Below are positions 1 through 6,042 of a DNA stretch of 9,099 bases, one piece after another (the first letter of the stretch is position 1; every line of letters starts with the position of its first letter). Below the pieces are notes generated by a model. The model was given only the letters and a program-made list of their open reading frames with translations. It did no database searches and had not been told where the DNA came from. The DNA is from Ilumatobacteraceae bacterium (GTDB taxonomy: Bacteria > Actinomycetota > Acidimicrobiia > Acidimicrobiales > Ilumatobacteraceae): assembly GCA_030728545.1 (NCBI GenBank), contig JANQZQ010000126.1:3702-12800 (forward strand), written 5' to 3'. The translations under genes and the position numbers were made by a program.

Positions 1-24
1 CTGACGCTAGCGGCGCGGCGTCAG
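1..24. terminator. Inverted repeat at the left edge, possible terminator
   Basis: CTGACGC at 1-7 is the exact reverse complement of GCGTCAG at 18-24, leaving a 10-base G+C-rich loop. It lies 31 bases past the stop codon of the LytM-like gene, where the leftward operon could end. The left arm starts at base 1, so the stem may continue outside the window and any T-run for leftward transcription cannot be seen. No T-run follows on the plus strand. It could equally be a chance G+C-rich palindrome. Confidence 0.3.
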
Positions 25-55
25 GCTTCCACCACAACGGCGCACGACATGGGCT

Positions 56-520
56 TTATCTGCTGCAACTGTGGGTGCGTCGGGCACCCAAGGTGACGCG
101 ATACCGCGGCTTTGCCACTTTGCTGAGGTTGCCAGAAGCCACCAGTTGCGGGTCGACGTAGCGATCACCGATGCGCAAGCCAACGTGCAACGAGTGTTGG
201 GCAATACCAATGCGCTCGCCGCGGACGACAACCGAACCCTGCCGCAACTGTGGTGCAGCCAACAGCGCTAACCCACCGTAGGTAACACGCACTGCAGGGT
301 TGGCGGTGGCGCGCAACACCACATAATTGCGCCCGCCAACCACCCCGACGAACGACACCGTGCCCGATAGCCCGGCCACCACATCACTTCCGGTTGGCAC
401 AGCGAACTCCACCCCACGGTTGCCAGCACAACGCTCACATTCGGGGGCTCGAAACGGGTCAACCACACTGGCGTTGCTCGGCAACACCAAACACACGCCA
501 ATGGCAAGCGACAGGAGCAC
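56..520 (-). CDS. Secreted LytM/M23-like protein with degenerate metal site
   Basis: The protein has 154 residues and is probably exported. A hydrophobic stretch at residues 1-16 is followed by a Cys-x2-Cys pair (C28, C31) and then a LytM/M23 beta-domain, about residues 33-124, with the family landmarks NRGVEFAVPTGSDV, GTVSFVG, YGGL and YVDP. Active M23 endopeptidases bind zinc through H-x3-D and H-x-H. Here N34 and E38 replace the first pair, YGGL replaces the usual Y-[AG]-H-L, and SLH (110-112) keeps only one His. It is therefore probably not a peptidase. It may be a regulatory or wall-binding LytM protein, as known for EnvC and NlpD. A basic tail of about 30 residues follows the domain. 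GTG at 520 is the first standard start in the frame. It lies 20 bases after the sigma stop and lacks a clear Shine-Dalgarno sequence, so translation may depend on the upstream gene. In relatives this gene sits between whiG and rpsB. Confidence 0.8.
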   Translation of the reverse strand: MLLSLAIGVCLVLPSNASVVDPFRAPECERCAGNRGVEFAVPTGSDVVAGLSGTVSFVGVVGGRNYVVLRATANPAVRVTYGGLALLAAPQLRQGSVVVRGERIGIAQHSLHVGLRIGDRYVDPQLVASGNLSKVAKPRYRVTLGARRTHSCSR

Positions 521-540
521 GATTGCAACCGCAGCTTGCG

Positions 541-1305
541 TTAGCGAAAATCTGCTGCAGCGAGTTGGCTGCGCATCTGCAGCACCGCTTTGGCATGAAT
601 TTGTGAGACTCGGCTTTCGGTTACGTCGAGCACCTCACCAATTTGGGCAAAGGTCAGGTTCTCTTCGTAATAGAGCAGCAACGTGGTGCGCTCGCGCTCG
701 GGCAGTTTGCGAATGGCATCGTGCATCGTGCGACGTAGTTCGCCAGATTCCATCGCAGCATCGGGGTTGGTGGCGCGCTGAAAATCACTCGTATCCGGCA
801 GCGCGTGAGAATCCATCGCCACATGGTCGAGAGGTCCGATGGCACTCGAAGCAACGTCGGTTAACCAGCCATGCAACTCGTCGGCAGAAATGCCCAGACG
901 TTGAGCAATCTCGGCATCGGTGGCCGAACGGCCGAGTTCGTTTTGCAGATCGGTGATGACACTCTGAATCTGACGCGAACGCGCACGCACTGACCGTGGC
1001 ACCCAATCCAGCGAACGCAAACTGTCGAGAATTGCCCCGCGAATTCGCGGCACGGCATACGACTCGAACTTCACACCTTGCACCGGCGTGAAACGATCAA
1101 TGGCTTGCACAAGGCCCACCACACCCGCACTCACTAGATCATTGGTCTCGACCCGCTTGGGCAAACCTGCCGACAAACGACCAGCCACGAACTTGACCAG
1201 TGACGCGTAGTGCACCACAAGCCAGTCGCGGGCCACCGGATTTTGTTCCGTATGCCAGCGCGACCACGCTTCGTCGACGGTGAGACGTTCTGGGCGAGGG
1301 TTCAT
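541..1305 (-). CDS. whiG: FliA/WhiG-family alternative sigma factor
   Basis: This is a 254-residue group 3 sigma factor of the sigma-28 type, which directs RNA polymerase core to a dedicated promoter set. Region 2 spans about 25-110, with core-binding helices (DLVSAGVVGLVQAIDRF, 56-72), the FESYAVPRIRGAILD segment (80-94) and DWVPRSVR (100-107). Region 3 spans about 110-160 (AEIAQRLGIS, 131-140). Region 4 spans about 190-250, with LPERERTTLLLYYEENLTFAQIG and the helix-turn-helix VTESRVSQIH. Length and architecture are complete. ATG at 1305 overlaps the xerC stop (ATGA). The frame stays open much further upstream, but that part lies over xerC and is not sigma-like. In Streptomyces WhiG drives sporulation genes and is held by the c-di-GMP-binding anti-sigma factor RsiG; elsewhere this family drives flagellar genes. 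No flagellar gene or anti-sigma factor is visible here, so the regulon is unknown. The name rests on family and gene order. Confidence 0.93.
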   Translation of the reverse strand: MNPRPERLTVDEAWSRWHTEQNPVARDWLVVHYASLVKFVAGRLSAGLPKRVETNDLVSAGVVGLVQAIDRFTPVQGVKFESYAVPRIRGAILDSLRSLDWVPRSVRARSRQIQSVITDLQNELGRSATDAEIAQRLGISADELHGWLTDVASSAIGPLDHVAMDSHALPDTSDFQRATNPDAAMESGELRRTMHDAIRKLPERERTTLLLYYEENLTFAQIGEVLDVTESRVSQIHAKAVLQMRSQLAAADFR

Positions 1306-2201
1306 GCGCGTGGATGCGACGCCCCGTACGCCGTTTTCAGTCGCTCTTTGCTCACGTGGGTGTAGCGCTGCGTGGTGGCAACATCGCTGTGGCCGAGGAG
1401 TTCTTGCACGGCGCGCAAGTCGGCACCGTTGTCTAACAGGTGGGTGGCAAAGGTGTGCCGCAGTGCGTGCGGATGCGTGGGTGACATGGCACGATCGTCG
1501 ATGAGTCGACGCACATCGCGCGGGGTGATGCGCCGACCGCGATGGTTGAGAAACAATGCCAATTCGTCGATCACTTCGAGCACCTCGCTGCGTAACGGTA
1601 CCCATGCTCGCACTGCTTGCATGGCGGGCTTGCCCACCGGCACGACGCGTTCCTTGTTGCCTTTGCCCATTACCCGCACTACCCCACGGCGCGTGTCGAT
1701 CGAATCGATGTCGAGCGAGCACAACTCGCTCACACGCAGGCCGCTGCCGTACAACATCTCGACAACTGCATCGTCGCGCAGGTGACGCCAATGCGGATGT
1801 TCGTCGGGATGATGCTCGAGGAGCGCGCGTAATTGCTCGGCGGTCAGCACCTTGGGCAACCGACCTTTGTCGGATGGTGTCTTGACCCCGAGTGTGGGGT
1901 CGACTTTGATCTTGCGATTGCGCGACAACCAACCGAAGTAACGCGACAGCGCTGCTTTTTTGCGCGCGATGCTGCGGCGCGCCAACTTGCTCGTGGTCAA
2001 AAACGCCACATACGAACGCACGTGGGCTTTGGTTACTTGCGTGGGTGTGGCAACCCCGTGGCGTGACACCCACTCGGCGAACAGCCGAACGTCGCGCTGA
2101 TATGCACTCACCGTGTTGGGGGCGGCTGCGGTGAGCGACACCACAAAGCCGTCTATGTTCCATCGGTTGGCGCCGCTCATCACCAAAACCGTAGTTGCCA
2201 C
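1302..2201 (-). CDS. xerC: Tyrosine recombinase XerC
   Basis: This is a 299-residue tyrosine recombinase. Xer proteins resolve chromosome dimers at dif near the replication terminus. The N-terminal core-binding (SAM-like) domain covers about 15-95 and the catalytic domain about 115-290. The full catalytic set is visible: R156 (YGSGLRVSEL), K180 (MGKGNKERVVP), H245 and R248 (HALRHTFATHLL), H271 (LLGHSDVATTQ) and nucleophile Y280 (QRYTHV). The size and place between dprA and the sigma gene match the housekeeping XerC of actinobacteria and not a phage integrase, and no attachment sites or phage genes are nearby. XerD is the alternative name, since the two are hard to separate by sequence alone. 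The start is uncertain. GTG at 2201 has a weak GGGTG five bases upstream; ATG at 2180 would give 292 residues and keep the whole domain. The gene begins 24 bases after dprA and ends inside the sigma start codon. Confidence 0.92.
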   Translation of the reverse strand: MATTVLVMSGANRWNIDGFVVSLTAAAPNTVSAYQRDVRLFAEWVSRHGVATPTQVTKAHVRSYVAFLTTSKLARRSIARKKAALSRYFGWLSRNRKIKVDPTLGVKTPSDKGRLPKVLTAEQLRALLEHHPDEHPHWRHLRDDAVVEMLYGSGLRVSELCSLDIDSIDTRRGVVRVMGKGNKERVVPVGKPAMQAVRAWVPLRSEVLEVIDELALFLNHRGRRITPRDVRRLIDDRAMSPTHPHALRHTFATHLLDNGADLRAVQELLGHSDVATTQRYTHVSKERLKTAYGASHPRA

Positions 2202-2225
2202 GCTGCACCCGCAATTGCTGCGGCA

Positions 2226-3392
2226 TCATCGGGCGACCAACGCTTCCCACCAACCAGCGTTAGCAACCACCCAACCGTGGGCTTCTAGGCGCCCGAGCCG
2301 CAACGCCACCTCGGCAATCGGCAGCCGCAGCCGTTCGACCAACTGCTCAAATGTCAGCGGACCACCACTCAACCCGGCGAGCACCACGTGTTCATCAGCA
2401 CTCGGTGGCACGCGCGTCTCGCTGGGTGTGATGTGGCGCTGATGATTTAAGCCGAGCGCCACCAGCACATCGGTTGCATCACACACTGTGGCAGCACCCT
2501 GGGAAATCAACCGATTGGAGCCCACACTCGATTCGCTCTGTGGTGCACCGGGCACCGCCATCACGGTGATGCTGCGCGACAGGGCTTGTTCGACAGTGAT
2601 CATCGAGCCACCAGTGGCTCGCGATTCGACCACCACCAAGACTTCGCTGGCGGCTGCCAAAATGCGATTGCGCAGCGGAAACCGAAACGCATCCGGCCCA
2701 CACCCAGGTGGCGATTCAGAAATGATGACGCCACATTCAGCGACTGCACTCCACAATTTGGTGTGCTCGCGGGGATACACCACATCGAGACCCGTGGCCA
2801 CCACCGCAATTGGGCCGCTTGAGCCCGACTCAAATGCATCGATCACACCATGGTGGGCCGCAGCGTCGATGCCGCGTGCCAAGCCTGACACCACCGCCAC
2901 ACCGTTGCGCGACAAATCGCGGCCCAACCCGCGAGCAAAGTGGCGACCGGCAGCACTGGCAGCGCGCGTGCCGATGACACCAGCGCGTCGCTGTGTAAAT
3001 GTGGCGAGGTTGCCGCGGGCGAACAGCACAGCAGGTGCTGCGTGGTCGCCACGCAACGCACTCGGGTACGACGGGTCGGTGGCCAACACCACGCTGATGT
3101 GATGGTCGCGCAACGCGGCCTCGACACGACGCAACACATCATCGGTGGCAGCTTGGCGCCAGATGTGGGCAAAATTTTCTTGCGCCAACAACGCAGCGAT
3201 GCGGTCGCTGGCAGCCAACTCGCCACGCACCGTGCGCCATGCATCAACAGCACCAAGCAGAGCTAGCAGCAGGCGCAACCGCTGCGGCCCAATGGCCGGC
3301 AAGGTTGCAAGCGCGGTTGCTGCAATGTGTTCGGGTGTGAGGTGCAACTCAGCAGCAGACGCCGTCAGATTTCTGACTGTGTTAGCGCTCAT
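2226..3392 (-). CDS. dprA: DNA-processing protein DprA
   Basis: The protein has 388 residues. DprA binds incoming single-stranded DNA during natural transformation, protects it and loads RecA. An N-terminal helix-hairpin-helix-like part (about 20-55, with LPAIGPQRLRLLLALLG) precedes the Rossmann-like DprA domain (about 95-315), with the diagnostic segments GTRAAS (141-146), SGLARGIDAAAHHG (169-182), FPLRNRILA (238-246), GGSMITVEQA (261-270) and VPGAP (280-284). A C-terminal winged helix follows (about 332-385). ATG at 3392 overlaps the comM stop (ATGA), which suggests translational coupling. DprA occurs in many bacteria not known to be transformable, so its presence with comM hints at DNA uptake but does not prove it. 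No uptake machinery (ComEA, ComEC, type IV pili) is in the window. All key motifs are intact. Confidence 0.96.
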   Translation of the reverse strand: MSANTVRNLTASAAELHLTPEHIAATALATLPAIGPQRLRLLLALLGAVDAWRTVRGELAASDRIAALLAQENFAHIWRQAATDDVLRRVEAALRDHHISVVLATDPSYPSALRGDHAAPAVLFARGNLATFTQRRAGVIGTRAASAAGRHFARGLGRDLSRNGVAVVSGLARGIDAAAHHGVIDAFESGSSGPIAVVATGLDVVYPREHTKLWSAVAECGVIISESPPGCGPDAFRFPLRNRILAAASEVLVVVESRATGGSMITVEQALSRSITVMAVPGAPQSESSVGSNRLISQGAATVCDATDVLVALGLNHQRHITPSETRVPPSADEHVVLAGLSGGPLTFEQLVERLRLPIAEVALRLGRLEAHGWVVANAGWWEALVAR

Positions 3393-4900
3393 CGGTGGCC
3401 GCCACTCAGCGCCGCCAAACTGGTGCGCAAACGCAACGCCGTGGCCACATGCGCCTCGCTCACCACATCGGGCGCGCCGTCCAAGTCGGCAATCGTGCGC
3501 GCTACACGGCGCACCCGATGCAAACCACGGCCGCTCAATCGCCCGACTTCTAACTCGCGACGCAACACTGCGCGCGCACCGGGTGCAAGCGGGGCGACTA
3601 CGTCGAGTTGATCGACTGCAATGCTCGCGTTGGTGCCACCACCGCGCGACAAAGCCACCTGTCGAGCAGCCACCACACGCTCGGCCACGGTTGCCGACGA
3701 CTCGCCATCTACGCCATCCACCAAGTCATCCACCTTGGGCAAGCCCACACTCACGCGCAAGTCGAACCGATCGAGTAACGGGCCTGAGAACCTGCGCAAA
3801 TATTTAGAGCGCGCTGCATCGTCACACACGCAGGCGCCTGGGGTGCCAACACCACACGGACACGGGTTCGCCGCAGCCACCAACAAAAATCGAGCCGGAA
3901 ACGAGAGCGACGTGCGCGCCCGCGAAACGTGCACTACCCCGTCTTCTAATGGTTGACGTAACGCGTCGAGCACACTTGGGGCAAACTCGCCGAGTTCGTC
4001 TAAAAACAACACGCCTTCACTCGCCAGTGAAATTTCACCGGGTCGCATCGCAGCCGTGCCACCACCGATGAGGCCAACTAAAGAAATGGAATGATGCGGC
4101 GAGCGAAACGGTGCGTGGCTCACTCGCCCACTGGCGGGCATTGGCACGTGGGCCGCTGAGTGCACCATGGTGCACGACAACGCTTGATCTTGTGACAACG
4201 GTGGCAAGATGCTCGGCAAGCGGCGCGCCAACATCGACTTGCCGGCACCCGGTGGTCCCACCAACAACATGTGATGGGCGCCAGCGGCGGCCACTTCGAG
4301 CGCCAACCGCGCAACGGGCTGGCCGCGCACATCAGCCAGATCAGGAATGTGGTCGTCAGGGTCGAGCGCCACTGGTTCGTTGCAGGTCTGCCACTGCTGG
4401 TCGCCGCGCAAGCAGCCAACCGCATGGGCCAGGTCGCTGGCCACCACTACTTGGTGGGCCCCAGCAGCAAGGGCAGCCGGCGCGTTTGCGGCAGCCACCA
4501 CCACGCAGCGTTCGCGCACGGCCCCAACGAGTGGTGCTGCACCCACCACACCGCGCAGCGAGCCATCCAAACCGAGCTCGGCAACAAATGCATATTTTTG
4601 CGCCACGTCGGGTGGCAGTTGTTCGTCGGCAATCAACACCGCCACGGCAATCGCCAAATCAAGACCCGAGCCACCCTTGCGCTCACCACTGGGGGCTAAG
4701 TTCACCGTGATTCGCCGATTGGGCCAAGCAAACCCGCGCGACAAAAACGCAGCACGCACCCGATCGCGGCTTTCGCGGCACACTTCGTCGGGTTGGCCGA
4801 CGATGGTGAACCCGGGCAGCCCGACACCCACATGCACCTCGACATCCACGCAGCGGCCGACGACACCCAACAATGTGGTGGAACGCACCGAAGCAAACAT
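3389..4900 (-). CDS. comM: YifB/ComM family AAA+ ATPase (Mg-chelatase-like)
   Basis: The protein has 503 residues, the usual ComM length. ComM is a hexameric AAA+ helicase that promotes branch migration of incoming DNA during transformation; it is unrelated in role to the magnesium chelatase its domain is named after. An N-terminal Lon-S5-like domain covers about 5-165. The AAA+ core has Walker A GPPGAGKS (215-222), Walker B GVLFLDE (296-302), the family hallmark ANPCPCG (344-350) with a further Cys pair at CVC (357-359), and GPLLDRFD (373-380). The Mg_chelatase_C region runs from about 400 to 495. I chose ATG at 4900 over GTG at 4903 because AGAGGT at 4910-4905 is well spaced for the ATG and too close for the GTG. 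It is the first gene of the leftward operon and overlaps dprA by four bases. The rnhB and yraN genes often found upstream are absent; a divergent lipoprotein gene lies there. Confidence 0.96.
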   Translation of the reverse strand: MFASVRSTTLLGVVGRCVDVEVHVGVGLPGFTIVGQPDEVCRESRDRVRAAFLSRGFAWPNRRITVNLAPSGERKGGSGLDLAIAVAVLIADEQLPPDVAQKYAFVAELGLDGSLRGVVGAAPLVGAVRERCVVVAAANAPAALAAGAHQVVVASDLAHAVGCLRGDQQWQTCNEPVALDPDDHIPDLADVRGQPVARLALEVAAAGAHHMLLVGPPGAGKSMLARRLPSILPPLSQDQALSCTMVHSAAHVPMPASGRVSHAPFRSPHHSISLVGLIGGGTAAMRPGEISLASEGVLFLDELGEFAPSVLDALRQPLEDGVVHVSRARTSLSFPARFLLVAAANPCPCGVGTPGACVCDDAARSKYLRRFSGPLLDRFDLRVSVGLPKVDDLVDGVDGESSATVAERVVAARQVALSRGGGTNASIAVDQLDVVAPLAPGARAVLRRELEVGRLSGRGLHRVRRVARTIADLDGAPDVVSEAHVATALRLRTSLAALSGGHR

Positions 4901-4960
4901 CACGACCTCTTTTCAGCAATACTGCGCAACGGGGCCGTCACCTGTGAGAATTAGACGGCG
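4901..4960. promoter_or_regulatory. Divergent intergenic region, comM and lipoprotein promoters expected
   Basis: Sixty bases separate the divergent starts of comM (minus) and the lipoprotein gene (plus). Both must be transcribed from here or from inside the other gene. I do not see a convincing -35/-10 pair on either strand. The best plus-strand candidate is an extended -10-like TGTGAGAAT at 4943-4951, which would place the transcript start almost at the ATG, giving a nearly leaderless mRNA. The gap is short enough that the two promoters probably overlap and a single regulator could act on both. Confidence 0.4.
4905..4910 (-). promoter_or_regulatory. Ribosome binding site of comM
   Basis: The minus strand reads AGAGGT, then four bases, then ATG at 4900. 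This is one of only two good Shine-Dalgarno matches in the window. It decides the comM start in favour of the ATG, because the alternative GTG one codon upstream would be only one base past the motif. Confidence 0.7.
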
Positions 4961-5410
4961 ATGAAACTTCTCCCAAGGTGTGTGCGCAAAAACGCGACAG
5001 CAGTCGGTCAAATTGGGGTGGGTCTTGCCGCCGTGGCGCTACTTGGGCTCACAGCCTGCGCCGAAACACCGCGCACCGCCACCAACTTCTGTCGGGTGCT
5101 CACCGATCGAATTGCCGACATCACCACACCACCCGCCAGCACTGCCGACGTGCAGCGCATTATCGAGCACTACAACCGATTAGTCGAAGTTGCCCCACTT
5201 GAAGTTGAGGCTGACCTCACCACTCTGCGAGACCTCTTTATTGCGGCGTCGCAAGTTAACACCGACGACGAAGCAAGCGTGCAAGCTGTGGCAGACGCGG
5301 CGTACCGCGCCGAGTTGGCTGCCGAAGATGCCGGCATATACGTGGGGGCAACCTGCGGATTGGATTTATCGACGGGCCTTGCGGTGCAAGTACCTGCTAG
5401 TTCGCCTTAG
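4961..5410 (+). CDS. Putative lipoprotein of unknown function
   Basis: The protein has 149 residues. A basic n-region (MKLLPRCVRK), a hydrophobic core (about 12-30) and a lipobox LTAC ending at C33 indicate a lipoprotein anchored at the outer face of the membrane by signal peptidase II processing. The mature part has no recognisable domain. It is acidic and probably helical, with two Cys (NFCRVL near the start and ATCGLD near the end) that could form a disulfide. Small helical lipoproteins with one early and one late Cys are common in actinobacteria; that is family recall, not a match I can test. It is the only plus-strand protein gene here. It starts 60 bases from comM on the opposite strand and ends 22 bases from the clpP stop, head-on. 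The Shine-Dalgarno sequence is weak, with GAGAA about nine bases upstream. I cannot name its function. Confidence 0.75.
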   Translation: MKLLPRCVRKNATAVGQIGVGLAAVALLGLTACAETPRTATNFCRVLTDRIADITTPPASTADVQRIIEHYNRLVEVAPLEVEADLTTLRDLFIAASQVNTDDEASVQAVADAAYRAELAAEDAGIYVGATCGLDLSTGLAVQVPASSP

Positions 5411-5447
5411 CGAACGTTGTGAGTGAATCGCCTTAGCGAATTTCGCC
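5400..5447. repeat. 13-bp direct repeat with hairpins at the convergent 3' ends
   Basis: TCGCCTTAGCGAA occurs at 5402-5414 and again, exactly, at 5428-5440. The first copy lies in the perfect hairpin GTTCGC-CTTA-GCGAAC (5400-5415). The second folds as TCGC-CTTA-GCGA (5428-5439), and a further TTCGC at 5442-5446 can pair with GCGAA at 5436-5440. The lipoprotein stop codon (TAG, 5408-5410) starts in the loop of the first hairpin; the clpP stop (TAA, 5435-5433) lies in the loop of the second. The region could act as a compact bidirectional terminator, but no T-run follows on either strand, so that role is an inference. Confidence 0.5.
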
Positions 5448-6032
5448 GCGCTTCACGATGACTTTGTCGACCAAGCCGTATTGCTGGGCTTGCTCGGCAG
5501 AAAACCAGCGGTCACGCTCGGAGTCGCGACGAATGTCATCGACGGGTTTGCCCGAATGCAACGAAGTGAGTTCGGCCATGCGCTCTTTGATGAACCGCAA
5601 CTGCTCGGCTTGAATCGCAATGTCAGCAGCCTGACCACGCAAGCCAGCGAGTGGTTGATGCATCATGATGCGAGCGTTGGGCAATGAATACCGTTTGCCC
5701 TTGGCGCCAGCAGTGAGCAAGAACTGGCCCATCGAAGCCGCCAAACCAACACACACCGTGGCCACGTCACACGAGATGAACTGCATCGTGTCGTAGATAG
5801 CCATGCCAGCAGTGATCGAACCACCGGGTGAGTTCACGTACAACCACACGTCGGCCTTCGGATCTTCACCTTCCAAAAACAGCAACTGAGCACAAATTTG
5901 GTTTGCCGCTGCGTCGTCGACCTCGGAGCCAAGCAAGATCACGCGGCTTTTCAGCAAGCGGGTGAAAATATCCGAACCTGGGGCCATGCCACCGTCGAGC
6001 GCCAACGGCGAGATTGCATTGGGTGTTGTCAT
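5433..6032 (-). CDS. clpP: ATP-dependent Clp protease proteolytic subunit ClpP
   Basis: The protein has 199 residues, the normal ClpP length. ClpP forms a double-heptamer chamber that degrades proteins delivered by ClpX or ClpC in the cytosol. The serine-protease triad is complete: S100 in GLAASMGQ, H125 in RIMMHQPL and D174 in ERDRWFS, with spacing matching E. coli ClpP. The oxyanion and strand motif NSPGGSITAG (67-76) is also intact. ATG at 6032 is chosen over the in-frame extension to 6131 because homologous sequence starts near MTTPNAISPL and the extension overlaps the upstream gene. No Shine-Dalgarno sequence is visible. It follows the threonine-synthase-like gene by only 10 bases, so it is probably transcribed with it or coupled to it. 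Actinobacteria usually carry clpP1-clpP2 in tandem before clpX; here clpP is single, with no clpX or tig next to it, so a second ClpP is expected elsewhere in the genome. Confidence 0.96.
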   Translation of the reverse strand: MTTPNAISPLALDGGMAPGSDIFTRLLKSRVILLGSEVDDAAANQICAQLLFLEGEDPKADVWLYVNSPGGSITAGMAIYDTMQFISCDVATVCVGLAASMGQFLLTAGAKGKRYSLPNARIMMHQPLAGLRGQAADIAIQAEQLRFIKERMAELTSLHSGKPVDDIRRDSERDRWFSAEQAQQYGLVDKVIVKRGEIR

Positions 6033-6042
6033 GCGCGCAAGG

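Noticed and set aside
327..956. A 209-codon plus-strand frame opposite the LytM-like and sigma genes.
   Set aside because: Low-complexity Arg/Ser/Ala/Pro composition typical of an antisense shadow in G+C-rich DNA, with no motif, over two well-supported genes. Similar long shadows at 3145-3807, 4347-4964, 6174-7142 and 7476-8432 were rejected for the same reason.
1302..2201. The tyrosine recombinase as an integrase of a genomic island using the tRNA at 9040 as attachment site.
   Set aside because: It is about 7 kb away, sits in a conserved housekeeping operon, has XerC size and motifs, and no repeat of the tRNA 3' end can be sought because that end is outside the window.
541..2253. A single 570-codon minus-strand frame that could be read as one long protein ending in the sigma factor.
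   Set aside because: Only the last 254 residues are sigma-like. The upstream part is Arg/His-rich, overlaps xerC in another frame, and the ATGA overlap gives a natural sigma start at 1305.
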